This document shows positions 43,211 through 52,526 of a stretch of DNA of 64,000 nucleotides, one piece after another. Position numbers and translations under genes: made by a program. This stretch comes from SIG672 sp045535095. Lineage in GTDB: Bacteria > Bacillota > Clostridia > Oscillospirales > CAG-272. Location: the NCBI GenBank assembly GCA_045535095.1, contig JAZSKY010000042.1:23767-87766 (forward strand), written 5' to 3'. Each line of letters starts with the position of its first letter. The first letter of the stretch is position 1. The notes beneath the pieces are model-generated. The model was not told the DNA's origin. It did no database searches and saw only the letters and a list, made by a program, of their open reading frames with translations.

Positions 43211-44014
43211 TTGAAGGTAACGAAGATTCGTCACGCTTGGCGTGAGGACGCCGATTTCGGCATATACAGACCTCACGGAACGCTAAACGAATACGTATTC
43301 CTGCATTTTTGGAATCCTATGCAGATGTTTTATCGCGGCGAAATGATAACGACCTTTCCTAACGCCTGCATAATACTCTCGCCGAGCGAGGCGCAGCAGT
43401 TTGGTTGTAAGGACGCGTGTATTCACGACTGGATGCACATAAGCGAAGACGTCGGCGCTGTCCTTTCAGAATACGAAATTGAAGCAAACTGCATATACTA
43501 TCCGCGAAATCACGAATTTATAACTGATATAATCCGCAGAATAGAGGTCGAAAGCAAAACGGGGGATACGTACAGCGAGGATCTGTGCGCCTGCCTCGTG
43601 AGAGAGCTGCTTGTCCGCTTTGCGCGAGAGGTGCATAGCGAGGCAGATGCTAAGAGCCTCAACGGACAAACGAGGGAGCAACTCAGAAAGCTGCGCAGGA
43701 TACTTCATTTCGACTATATGCGAAACTGGGAAATATCGGAGATGGCGAAATATATCAACGTCAGCCCCTCGCATCTCCATTCGGCGTATAAAAAGCTTTA
43801 CGGAGTGTCGCCCATTCAGGACCTTATAAATATAAGGATCCAGCAGGCGAAAAGTATGCTTTCGGAGACGCAGAGATCGGTGTCCGATATAGCAAGCGCG
43901 CTCGGATATGCAAGCGCTACGCATTTCACAAGACAGTTTACTAAAATCGTCGGAATATCGCCTCTGAAATACAGACAAAGCAATCTGCTTGAAAACAGAC
44001 ACATATTCACCTAA
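43211..44014 (+). CDS. AraC/XylS family transcriptional regulator
   Basis: A 267-residue regulator with an N-terminal cupin-like sensing domain (residues 1-150) and two C-terminal helix-turn-helices (WEISEMAKYINVSPSHLHSAYKKL and the family-conserved SVSDIASALGYASATHFTRQFTKIVG). The start is TTG 43211, nine bases after GGAGGT. It is divergent from the GH2-uxaCBA operon and is therefore the likely uronide-responsive activator. Confidence 0.92.
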   Translation: MKVTKIRHAWREDADFGIYRPHGTLNEYVFLHFWNPMQMFYRGEMITTFPNACIILSPSEAQQFGCKDACIHDWMHISEDVGAVLSEYEIEANCIYYPRNHEFITDIIRRIEVESKTGDTYSEDLCACLVRELLVRFAREVHSEADAKSLNGQTREQLRKLRRILHFDYMRNWEISEMAKYINVSPSHLHSAYKKLYGVSPIQDLINIRIQQAKSMLSETQRSVSDIASALGYASATHFTRQFTKIVGISPLKYRQSNLLENRHIFT

Positions 44015-44148
44015 TTTAAGTAATATTATATTACTTTATAAGGCGCGTGTCAATAACTATCCCGAAATTACGCAAAAAAATACACGAAAGTCAAAGAATA
44101 GTATAGCATACGCCGAAAAAACGAGTATTAAAGGACGGAGATTTTCCA

Positions 44149-44611
44149 CTGAGGGAGTTGCATGGTATCAGAAAAAATTCTACTTTGAGGGCGGCACTAT
44201 GCGTCTGAACTTCGGCGCAGTGCTCACCGAAGCAAACGTATATCTGGACGGCAATCATATAGGCTACCACTACGGCGGATTTTCGCAGTTTGATTTTATC
44301 GTAAACGGCGTTGAGGCGGGAGAGCACACTCTCACCGTTAAGGTCGATAACCGATTTGATTTCAATTCTATTCCGCAAAAGAGAGTGGACTGGTATCATT
44401 ACGGCGGCATCACCCGTGACGTTACCGTTGAAAAGCTCAGCGGAATCTCCTCCGGCAGTTTACCGATATGAGAACCTGCCCTGAGGCGGGACTTGATCGC
44501 GCGAGAGGCTTCAATAATAAGGGTATCGTCAACGAATACAGAAAGCCGAAGGCGGCGTATTACAGAGTAAAAGAGCTTTATGCAAAATATAAGGCGGAAG
44601 AAAACAAATAA
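44149..44611 (+). pseudogene. Remnant of a second GH2 beta-glucuronidase
   Basis: Two ends of a GH2 uronidase joined directly. The first piece covers the jelly-roll domain from about EGVAWYQKKFYFEGG to VTVEKLSGIS. The second, from about 44462 in another frame, is the last 50 residues: QFTDMRTCPEAGLDRARGF, then NNKGIVNEYRKPK, including the N-x-K carboxylate motif. Roughly 350 codons between them, including both catalytic glutamates, are gone and the junction is out of frame. It also lacks a normal N-terminus. Confidence 0.85.
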
Positions 44612-44628
44612 TATCAAGGACGATTGGT

Positions 44629-47015
44629 ATGAAAAAATATACCTTAAGATTTGATAAAAGTGCGGAGGACTCGGTTTTCGGTTGGAAAAACGAGTCCCTT
44701 CCGATTTCAAACAGCTATTTCGGTACGTGCATCTTCGGAGGCACAAATTACGAAAGACTCCAGATAACCGAGCCGACTCTCTGGACGGCAAACAGCGGAT
44801 ATATCGAAAACCGATTTTGCAGCGGTCAGGAGACCTTTGGAGACCTTTTTATCAAATTCAGTCATAAGCACAAGATAAAAAACTATACGCGCGAGCTTTC
44901 GCTGAACTCTGCTGTCGCGAGCGTGAAATACACCTCGGGCGGCGTGGACTTTGAGAGAGAATATTTCTCAAGCTACCCCTCGCGCGTTACCGCAGTGCGC
45001 CTTTCAGCGTCCGAAAAGGGAGAGCTGAGCTTCACTCTGCGCCCCGAGATAGCAAACCTCCGAGATAGACTCACCGAGGGTAAAAATCCCGAAAGTTCAG
45101 GGAAATTCGGTAAGGTGTATGCAGAGGGCGATACCCTCGTTATGAGCGGCAGAGGGGAATATTACGGCATAGATTTCGAGGCAAGGATCCGAGTTGTCAT
45201 TGACGGCGAGGGTGAGCTGACGGTAAAGAAAAGCTCTGTTTCGGTCAAAAACGCGAGCTGCGCTTATATCTATTTTACAGTCGGAACGAACTATATCCTC
45301 AGCGAAAAGACCTTTACCGCGCCCCGACTTGAAAAGCTGTCGGCAATCCGCATCCTCACGAAAAAGTGATGCAGATAATCGAAAATGCGACTAAAAAGGG
45401 CTACGAAAAGCTCAAAAAAGAGCATATTTCAGACTACTCAAAATACTTTACGCGTTTTTCCTTTGATATTGGCGGAAAAGCCGATAATCGCACGACTCCC
45501 GCACTTTTGGAGTCCTACCGAAGCGGCAAAAAAGAGCCTTATCTTGAGGAGCTTTTTATCCAGATGGGCAGATATATGATGATCGCCACCTCGCGTGACG
45601 GCACTCTGCCGAGTAGCGTTCAGGGTAAGTGGAACGCATACAAAATACCGCCGTGGACCTGCGGATACTGGTATAACATCAATCAGCAGATGAACTACTG
45701 GTTCGTCTTTGCGCTCGGTCTCGGCGACCTTTATAAGGCGTATGACGATTTCAACTCCGCTCGCTACGAAAAGGCAAAGATCAACGGAGACGCCTACATA
45801 AAGAACTTCTATCCCGAAAGATTTGAAGAGGGAGACGGCAAAAACGGTTGGCTCGTCGGTACGGCAAACAGTGCTTACGAGGTGTCGGGAGTGGGCAAAA
45901 ACAGCCACTCAGGACCCGGAACGAGCGGCTTTACCGTAATATCCGACGTTGATAAGGTGCGCTACACGCACAGTGAAAACGAGGCAAGGACCGTATATAA
46001 AGAGGTAAAAGAGAAAATAGACCTTCTCGATCCCGTCCTTGTCGGCGCTTCGGGTCAGGTCAAGGAGTTCCGCGAGGAAAACTATTACGGCGACCTTGGC
46101 GAGTTGGAGCATAGACACGTTTCGCAGCTTGTCGGACTTTATCCGGGAAGCGTTATAAATGACGAAACCCCCGCATGGCTTGACGCCGCGAGGGTGACTC
46201 TCAAAAATCGCGGATCGCGTAAGGGACCCGGCTTTGGAATTATGCACAGAGCGCTCCTCTGGGCAAGAGCCAAAGAGGGAGACATGGCATACAGACTTTT
46301 AAACCTTGAGATCTCAACGAGCATTTTCGATAATCTCTGGGGCTGTCATTACGATCCGATGCCCGTTGACCGCACAGACTCACACGCAAACTTTGCAATA
46401 GACGCAAACTTCGGCGCGTGCGCTGCGCTTTCCGAGATGATAGTTCAGAGCGGGGACGGCACAGTCAAGATCCTTCCCGCACTTCCAAACGCTTGGAAAA
46501 AGGGAAAGGTAAAGCACCTTGCTGCGCGCGACGGATTTGATATTTCGCTTTCGTGGAAGGGCGGCAAGGCAGAGAAGATCGAGATGATCTCCACTCTCGG
46601 AGGACCTCTCACGATCAAATATTACAATATTTCAAAGGCGAGATTTGTTACCGATAATAAGGTAAAAGCACTTGATAAGGACACCGTACTTATCGAGACT
46701 TCAAAGGGCGATAAGATAATCGTCTTGGACATTCCGCTCTTTGAGATCACAAGAGACGCACACTCTCTTGCCGCGATCTGCTCGGGCGGAGAGACGATCT
46801 TAAAGTGGGAAAAATCTCCCGACGAGAATGTTACGTACAAGCTTTACAGAGCCTTCGACTCCTCTCCGACTTACACTCTTCTTTCAAAAACAGACTCCTT
46901 GGAGCTTGAGGACAAGGATCGCGGAGACAGACAAGCCACCTATAAGGTGATCGCGCTCTCGGGCGAAAAAGAGGAAAGCCACGGCATCACCGTCACAGTG
47001 CCAAGCAGAAAATAA
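44629..47015 (+). pseudogene. GH95-like glycosidase with frameshift and internal deletion
   Basis: Starts normally at 44629 (AAGGA, 8-base spacing) with a GH95 N-terminal beta-sandwich for 246 residues, then stops at 45369. A single missing G near 45343 causes this: restoring it gives KLSGNPHPHEKVMQII and continues into the second frame (to 47015). The second part keeps YNINQQMNYW and the IDANFG aspartate, but after GPGTSGFT (about residue 190 of that frame) it jumps to a later segment, losing about 90 residues that normally hold the S-x-SPE region. A fibronectin-III-like tail ends it. Most GH95 enzymes are alpha-L-fucosidases or galactosidases; this copy is probably inactive. Confidence 0.85.
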
Positions 47016-47024
47016 AATAAAAAA

Positions 47025-47100
47025 ACAACTCCGAAAGCGTACTTCTCATAAGGAAGTTGGATTCCTCCTTGTAGGGGTCGACGTCCTCGGCGACCCGTTA
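47025..47100. repeat. Palindromic spacer element
   Basis: Imperfect pairing ACAACTCC ... GGAAGTTG near 47026-47060 and then GGGTCG (47075-47080) / CGACCC (47091-47096). It may end the GH95 transcript. The style resembles short repeats scattered in gut clostridial genomes. Confidence 0.4.
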
Positions 47101-47130
47101 AGACAAAAATTGATCCGCAGAAAGCAAAGA

Positions 47131-47168
47131 ACACCCCGACAGATTTTCAAAAAATCTATCGGGGGTGT
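47131..47168 (-). terminator. Terminator after the 47177-47800 lipoprotein gene
   Basis: ACACCCCGACAGATTTT pairs with AAAATCTATCGGGGGTGT (one mismatch); on the minus strand it is followed by a U-rich run. Confidence 0.7.
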
Positions 47169-47176
47169 CTGTTATT

Positions 47177-47800
47177 TTATTGTTTCTTTACCGTTATATC
47201 ATTTATTCCCAAATCTTCACACGACTCTTTTATACTGTTTTCGTCTTCGACTATGAATTCATCGTTCATAATGAAATGACCAACTGCTCTCAACGCGTCC
47301 CCTCCATCCGACACGAATGTAACTGCAACAGGACAACCTTTTTCAAAAACATACAGATAAATTTTGCTTGAATCTATGTTCTTATTTGCATAGGTCTTTT
47401 GTGCTGTGAATACCGCTGATACCGCCATAGCTTCAACACCACTTGTTTGATTAATTCGTGAAGCAAAAGATACATACGCCGATGAACAAATATATTCATA
47501 CAGTTCTTTCGACAACTCATCTTTATTAATAGTCTTATCAAGTAATTCTTCTTCCGAAATCAACAGCTCGTATACTGCAATACTTTTTGAATAATTTCCC
47601 TCGCGCAACATATTTATCTGGTCATCGTATGCAGCCGGAAGATTATATAAAGATTTATATTCTTCACTCTCAAGCATTTCCGCCATCAAGGAAATAACAT
47701 CTTCTCCGCATTCCGTGAGCGACTTGGGTTTTCCGTTGCAAGATGTTAACAGAGTCAACAATATACAAGCAAGCAACACAATAAAGAGTTTTCTTTTCAT
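47177..47800 (-). CDS. Small lipoprotein of unknown function
   Basis: A 207-residue secreted protein. Signal peptide MKRKLFIVLLACILLTLLTSC, with the lipobox ending at the Cys near residue 21. The rest is charged, without a recognisable domain. The start at 47800 follows GGAGG; the frame's earlier start at 47812 precedes that site. Its base composition is more AT-rich than its neighbours, hinting at recent acquisition. Confidence 0.75.
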   Translation of the reverse strand: MKRKLFIVLLACILLTLLTSCNGKPKSLTECGEDVISLMAEMLESEEYKSLYNLPAAYDDQINMLREGNYSKSIAVYELLISEEELLDKTINKDELSKELYEYICSSAYVSFASRINQTSGVEAMAVSAVFTAQKTYANKNIDSSKIYLYVFEKGCPVAVTFVSDGGDALRAVGHFIMNDEFIVEDENSIKESCEDLGINDITVKKQ

Positions 47801-47917
47801 ATTATCCTCCATTTTATTAAATTTAATTGATCGTTCTGTTTTATCGCAAGTTTCGCCTTTGTATTACAAAGGCACATCGGGCAAAGCCCATACCCCTAAA
47901 GATGCACGAGCGTGTCC

Positions 47918-48059
47918 AAAGGCTCCCTCCGGGAGGGAACTGTCGCCGTAGGCGACTGAGGGAGAGCGCGTTACTATAAAGTCAATCTAAACTCTAAGTC
48001 ACGCAGGCTCCTTCCGTCACGGCTACGCCGTGCCACCTCCCTCTCGGAGGGAGGCTTTT
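47918..48059. repeat. Pair of nested-palindrome REP-like elements
   Basis: Copy one, about 47918-47966: CTCCC / GGGAG and TCGCC-GTA-GGCGA hairpins. Copy two, about 48005-48059: CACGGC-TAC-GCCGTG and CCTCCCTC-TCG-GAGGGAGG, ending in T4. The spacer between them has no gene. GC-rich elements of this kind recur many times in gut clostridial genomes, as I recall. Confidence 0.65.
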
Positions 48060-48100
48060 CGTTAGCTCCATTATAACACAAATCGGCAGAGAAAGCAAGA

Positions 48101-48232
48101 GTGATATTCCGACTTCGTCGGAGTGATATTATTGCTATCGCAATAGTGATATTGAAGCCTTACGGCTTCAGTGATATTTTATTCGCCAAAAACTCGCGTA
48201 GCGAATATCACTCGGCGTCAGCCGAATATCAC
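48101..48232. repeat. Hairpin array with GTGATATT boundary word
   Basis: GTGATATT occurs at 48101, 48123, 48146 and 48171; then its reverse complement AATATCAC occurs at 48204 and 48225. Between them sit unrelated small hairpins: CCGAC-TTC-GTCGG, ATTGC-TATC-GCAAT, GAAGCC-TTAC-GGCTTC, and TCGGC-GTCA-GCCGA. The 518 bases between the lipoprotein and gpmI genes (47801-48318) contain only this array, the REP-like pair and the gpmI terminator. Confidence 0.85.
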
Positions 48233-48268
48233 TGCGTAGCAATACAACTCGCCAGAGGCGAATAAAAC

Positions 48269-48297
48269 TGCGCAACTTCCTTACGAGAAGTTGCGCA
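48269..48297 (-). terminator. Terminator after gpmI
   Basis: Perfect 11-bp arms TGCGCAACTTC (48269-48279) and GAAGTTGCGCA (48287-48297). On the minus strand GTTTTATT follows. It is nested within ACAACTC (48244-48250) / GAGTTGT (48301-48307). Confidence 0.75.
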
Positions 48298-48318
48298 AAG
48301 GAGTTGTTTTTTTGCTTT

Positions 48319-49965
48319 TTACTTGATCTTTATCATCGAAGCGTCCCACATATCAGGAGCTTCATAACCGAGCATATTTACCGTAGTTGCGGCAACGTTG
48401 GAAAGTCCGTACGCGCCCTCGACTACCTCGTAAGCATCTGCGGTGAAGTTGTCGTATATTACGCAGGGAACGGGATTTAAGGTGTGGCTCGTCTTTGCCT
48501 TAGGCTTTCCGTCGGACGAGCATTTAACTTTGCCGGTCTTCTTGTCGGTCTCGTACATCTCGTCTGCGTTTCCGTGGTCTGCGGTAATGATAGCTGCGCC
48601 GCATACCTCGTCGATAACCGGAAGAAGTCTTGCGAGCTGAAGGTCAAGCGCCTCTACCGAGATCTTGGTAGCGTCCATATTTCCGGTGTGTCCAACCATA
48701 TCTCCGTTGGGGAAGTTTACACGAATATACTTGTACTTTTCGCTACGGATAAGCTCGATGAGCTTGTCGGTGATCTCAGCACACTTCATCCAAGGTCTCT
48801 GCTCAAAGGGAATAACGTCCGAGGGAATCTCGATAAAGGTCTCAAGCTCCTCGTCAAACTTTCCGCTTCTGTTTCCGTTCCAGAAATAAGTAACGTGTCC
48901 GTACTTCTGAGTCTCGGAGATAGCCGCCGAATAAATGCCGCATCCCACGAGATACTCGCTCATCGTGTTCGAGATCTCAGGGGGAGCAACGAGATAGTTC
49001 TTCGGAATGTGGAGGTCGCCGTCGTACTCAAGCATACCTGCATACATTACCTTAGGATATCTTACTCTGTCAAACTTGTCAAACTCCTCCGCGTCGAACG
49101 CCTTCGAGATCTCGATAGCGCGGTCGCCTCTGAAGTTGTAGAATATAACGCTGTCGCCGTCCTCAACAGTGCCGACAGGAGCGCCGTTTTCTGCGATAAC
49201 GAAGGGGAGAATATCCTGGTCGATAGCGCCGGTTTCCTTTCTGAGGGTGGTGATAGCCTCCTCAGCCGATGCGAAAAATCTTCCGTTTCCGAGAACGTGG
49301 GTGTTCCAGCCGCGCTCTACCATAGACCAGTCGGACTCGTAGCGGTCCATCGTGATGCTCATTCTTCCGCCGCCCGATGCGATCTTTGCGTCGAATGTGC
49401 CGTCGTTAAGAGAAGCAAGGAATGCTTCAAAGGGGATAACGTAGTCAAGAGCCGAGGTCTCGCCAACGTCACGTCCGTCGAGAAGAATGTGGATTCGTAC
49501 CTTGGAAAGTCCGTCCTCCTTCGCCTTCTCGATCATAGCCTTGAGGTGATCGATGTGCGAGTGAACGTTTCCGTCAGAGAAAAGACCGATAAAGTGAAGC
49601 GCTCCGCCGTTTTCCTTTGCGTTCTTGACGAGACTCTGCCAAGTATCGGAAGCGAACATCTTTCCGCTTTCGATAGAATTGGAAACGAGCTTTGCGCCCT
49701 GAGCGAATACCTGACCTGCGCCGAGTGCGTTGTGTCCAACCTCGGAGTTGCCCATATCGTCGTCAGAGGGGAGACCTACTGCCGTTCCGTGAGCCTTGAG
49801 CGAGAGAGTCGGGTACTTCGACATAAGCATATCGAGAGTGGGGGTGTTTGCCTTTTTAACCGCGTTTTCTTCACCGTCAGAGCCAAAGCCGATGCCGTCC
49901 ATAACGATAGTTACGAGCGGTCCCTTGACTCCCTGAAACTGTGCCGATTTTTTAAGTGATGCCAT
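48319..49965 (-). CDS. gpmI: 2,3-bisphosphoglycerate-independent phosphoglycerate mutase
   Basis: Interconverts 3- and 2-phosphoglycerate using two Mn2+. It is 548 residues, slightly longer than the usual 510. The N-terminal metal motif is VTIVMDGIGFG, the phosphoserine loop DDDMGNSEVGHNALGAG, and the C-terminal metal site has ITADHGNADEM. The start is ATG 49965 with GGAGG ten bases upstream; the frame extends 10 codons further without support. It is a single gene. Confidence 0.97.
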   Translation of the reverse strand: MASLKKSAQFQGVKGPLVTIVMDGIGFGSDGEENAVKKANTPTLDMLMSKYPTLSLKAHGTAVGLPSDDDMGNSEVGHNALGAGQVFAQGAKLVSNSIESGKMFASDTWQSLVKNAKENGGALHFIGLFSDGNVHSHIDHLKAMIEKAKEDGLSKVRIHILLDGRDVGETSALDYVIPFEAFLASLNDGTFDAKIASGGGRMSITMDRYESDWSMVERGWNTHVLGNGRFFASAEEAITTLRKETGAIDQDILPFVIAENGAPVGTVEDGDSVIFYNFRGDRAIEISKAFDAEEFDKFDRVRYPKVMYAGMLEYDGDLHIPKNYLVAPPEISNTMSEYLVGCGIYSAAISETQKYGHVTYFWNGNRSGKFDEELETFIEIPSDVIPFEQRPWMKCAEITDKLIELIRSEKYKYIRVNFPNGDMVGHTGNMDATKISVEALDLQLARLLPVIDEVCGAAIITADHGNADEMYETDKKTGKVKCSSDGKPKAKTSHTLNPVPCVIYDNFTADAYEVVEGAYGLSNVAATTVNMLGYEAPDMWDASMIKIK

Positions 49966-50097
49966 AATTTGCGTTTCCTCCGTAGAATAAATCAAAACAT
50001 TACATAGTAGTATAACTCAAAAATGTGAATAAATCTTTAAGATAGAGCCGATTATCGCAAAAAAATGACACATTTTTTAAGTTTTATTAAAAATCCC

Positions 50098-50126
50098 TTG
50101 AAAAATCCTTATCTATGTGTTATTAT
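50098..50126 (+). promoter_or_regulatory. Sigma-A promoter of nfnAB
   Basis: TTGAAA (50098-50103), 17 bases, TATTAT (50121-50126). Confidence 0.6.
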
Positions 50127-50169
50127 ATAATTCAATTCTTATGCGAAATAGCTTGAAAGGAATTAAACT

Positions 50170-51021
50170 GTGTTTAAGCTTTTAAATAAAGAGTACCTTA
50201 GTGAGTCTATCGTGAAGGCGGAGATCGAAGCTCCTGCCGTCAGCGCAAAAATAGGACCGGGTCAGTTCGTTATAATCCGCTCCCACGAAAAAGGCGAGCG
50301 TATTCCTCTGACCGTTGCCGATTTCGACAGAGAAAAGGGAACTGTAACTATAATTTTCCAGACGGTCGGTGCATCGACAAAGCTTCTCGCCACCGTTGAG
50401 GCAGGAGAATATCTGCTTGACGTTGTCGGACCGCTTGGCAATAAGACCGAGCTTGACGGCGCAAAAAAGGTTGCCGTAATAGGCGGCGGACTCGGATGCG
50501 CTATCGCATATCCGCAGGCGAAATATCTCCATAACAGCGGCGCAAAAGTCGATATTATCGCAGGATTTCGCTCGCAGGATCTCATTATCCTCGAGGACGA
50601 TATGAAGAAGGTCTCCGACAGTCTCACCATCCTCACCGACGACGGCTCGAACGGAAACCGAGGTCTCGTCACAGACGGACTGAAGAGCAATATTGAAAAC
50701 GGCGCAGAGTACGATCTCGTTATCGCGATCGGACCGCCGATGATGATGAAATTCGTCTCTCTCTTAACAAAGGAGCTTGGAATTAAGACGATAGTCAGTA
50801 TGAACCCTATTATGATAGACGGAACGGGAATGTGCGGCGGTTGCCGTCTCACAGTCGGCGGCGAGACTAAATTCGCTTGTATCGACGGCCCTGATTTTGA
50901 CGGACACCTCGTTGATTTTGACGAGCTTATCCGCCGTAACTCGACCTATCGCGCCGAGGAATCGTCCGCTCTTGAAAGGGCGCATAAATGTAACCTCGAC
51001 AGATTCGGAGGTGCAAAATAA
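50170..51021 (+). CDS. nfnA: NfnA-type ferredoxin-NADP reductase subunit
   Basis: A 283-residue FAD- and NAD-binding subunit of the electron-bifurcating NADH-dependent ferredoxin:NADP oxidoreductase (also called sulfide dehydrogenase subunit). It has an FAD-binding barrel, the Rossmann motif VAVIGGGLGCAIAYPQ, and a C-terminal [2Fe-2S] site DGTGMCGGCRLTVGG with a later Cys (FACIDGPDF). The start is GTG 50170 after AAAGGAAT. The TAA shares a base with the following ATG. Confidence 0.92.
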   Translation: MFKLLNKEYLSESIVKAEIEAPAVSAKIGPGQFVIIRSHEKGERIPLTVADFDREKGTVTIIFQTVGASTKLLATVEAGEYLLDVVGPLGNKTELDGAKKVAVIGGGLGCAIAYPQAKYLHNSGAKVDIIAGFRSQDLIILEDDMKKVSDSLTILTDDGSNGNRGLVTDGLKSNIENGAEYDLVIAIGPPMMMKFVSLLTKELGIKTIVSMNPIMIDGTGMCGGCRLTVGGETKFACIDGPDFDGHLVDFDELIRRNSTYRAEESSALERAHKCNLDRFGGAK

Positions 51022-52418
51022 TGGCAAATATGCAGCTTTGTAAGACTCAGATGCCCGAGCAGGAGGCGCTCGTCAGAAATAAAAACTGGCAGGAGGTCGC
51101 GCTCGGTTATAGCGAGCAGGATGCAGTAAACGAGGCAAAAAGATGCCTTAACTGTAAGAATATGCCTTGCGTCAGCGGATGTCCTGTCGGCGTAAAGATA
51201 CCCGAATTTATAAAAAAGGTTGCCGAGGGCGACTTTGAGGGCGCGTACCTTAAAATCAAGGAAACGAACTCTCTCCCTGCGGTCTGCGGCAGAGTTTGTC
51301 CGCAGGAAAACCAGTGCGAAAAGAACTGCGTCCGCGCAGTCAAGGGCGAGAGCGTAGGCATCGGTCGCCTTGAAAGATTCGTTGCCGATTATCATAACTC
51401 GCACGCGAAGGGCTCTGATGCTGTGAGCGTAAAAATCCCCACAGATGCGCCGAAAATCGCGGTAGTAGGATCCGGTCCCGCGGGACTTTCGTGCGCAGGA
51501 GATCTCGTGAAAATGGGATATAACGTCACCGTTTTTGAGGCACTTCATAAAGCGGGCGGCGTGCTTTCCTACGGAATCCCCGAATTCCGTCTCCCTAAGG
51601 ACATAGTTGATAAAGAGGTAGAATCTCTTGAAAAAATGGGCGCAAATATATGCCTCGATACCATAATCGGACGTACCTTTACAGTTGACGAGCTCTTTGC
51701 AGACGGCTACAAGGCGGTCTTTATCGCAAGCGGAGCAGGACTTCCGAGCTTTATGAATATCCCGGGAGAAAACTCGAACGGAGTATATTCGGCAAACGAA
51801 TTTCTCACGCGAATCAACCTTATGAAGGCGTATAGAGAGGACTATCTCACTCCCGTAAAATGCGGCAAAAACGTAGCGGTAGTCGGCGGAGGAAACGTTG
51901 CGATGGACGCGGCAAGATGCGCGAAGCGTCTCGGCGCAGAGAACGTTTATATCGTGTATAGACGAAGCGAGGCGGAAATGCCCGCAAGAAACGAGGAGAT
52001 ACACCACGCAAAGCAGGAAGAGGTAATCTTCAAGACCCTCACAAATCCGATCAGAATAAACGCAGACGAAAGGGGTAACGTCCTCTCGATGACCTGCGTT
52101 AAAATGGAGCTTGGCGAGCCTGATGCAAGCGGCAGACGCCGTCCGACCGAGATACCCGACTCCGAGTTTGATATCGAGCTCGATACCGTCATAATTTCGG
52201 TAGGAACGTCCCCGAATCCGCTTATCCGTATGACGACGGACGGTCTTGAAACCAACAAAAAGGGTTGTATCATCACCTCTGACGGAGTAACCACCACAAA
52301 AAGCGGCGTTTTCGCAGGCGGAGACGCTGTCACGGGTGCGGCAACCGTAATACTCGCAATGGGCGCAGGCAGAGAAGCCGCCGCGGCTATTGATAAGTAT
52401 ATAAAGGAAAATAAATAA
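51021..52418 (+). CDS. nfnB: NfnB / GltA-type NADPH-dependent flavoprotein
   Basis: A 465-residue protein of the glutamate-synthase-small-subunit family. Two [4Fe-4S] cysteine sets lie near the N-terminus (CLNCKNMPCVSGCPVG and CGRVCPQENQCEKNC), then the FAD motif VVGSGPAGLSCAGDL, the NADPH motif VVGGGNVAMDAARCA, and GVFAGGDAVTGAATV. With the adjacent nfnA this is most likely NfnAB, which exchanges electrons between NADH, NADPH and ferredoxin; a stand-alone glutamate synthase small subunit is the alternative. Confidence 0.92.
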   Translation: MANMQLCKTQMPEQEALVRNKNWQEVALGYSEQDAVNEAKRCLNCKNMPCVSGCPVGVKIPEFIKKVAEGDFEGAYLKIKETNSLPAVCGRVCPQENQCEKNCVRAVKGESVGIGRLERFVADYHNSHAKGSDAVSVKIPTDAPKIAVVGSGPAGLSCAGDLVKMGYNVTVFEALHKAGGVLSYGIPEFRLPKDIVDKEVESLEKMGANICLDTIIGRTFTVDELFADGYKAVFIASGAGLPSFMNIPGENSNGVYSANEFLTRINLMKAYREDYLTPVKCGKNVAVVGGGNVAMDAARCAKRLGAENVYIVYRRSEAEMPARNEEIHHAKQEEVIFKTLTNPIRINADERGNVLSMTCVKMELGEPDASGRRRPTEIPDSEFDIELDTVIISVGTSPNPLIRMTTDGLETNKKGCIITSDGVTTTKSGVFAGGDAVTGAATVILAMGAGREAAAAIDKYIKENK

Positions 52419-52420
52419 GG

Positions 52421-52449
52421 AAAAGTCCGACGAAAGGTCGGACTTTTTT
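52421..52449 (+). terminator. Intrinsic terminator after nfnB
   Basis: AAAAGTCCGAC / GTCGGACTTTT with a GAAAG loop, then Ts. Confidence 0.9.
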
Positions 52450-52526
52450 GTGTCAAATAGGGCGGCACACAATATACTGACTGTGAGACGAAAAAACAAA
52501 GGAAAGTAAACTCATAGGAGGATAAA

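Noticed and set aside
45340..45372. Programmed frameshift in the GH95 gene
   Set aside because: No slippery heptamer or downstream pseudoknot is apparent, and the gene also has a catalytic deletion; decay or a sequencing error is simpler.
48101..48232. CRISPR array
   Set aside because: The repeated word is only eight bases, the intervals are self-complementary hairpins of unequal length, the word reverses orientation, and no cas gene is near.
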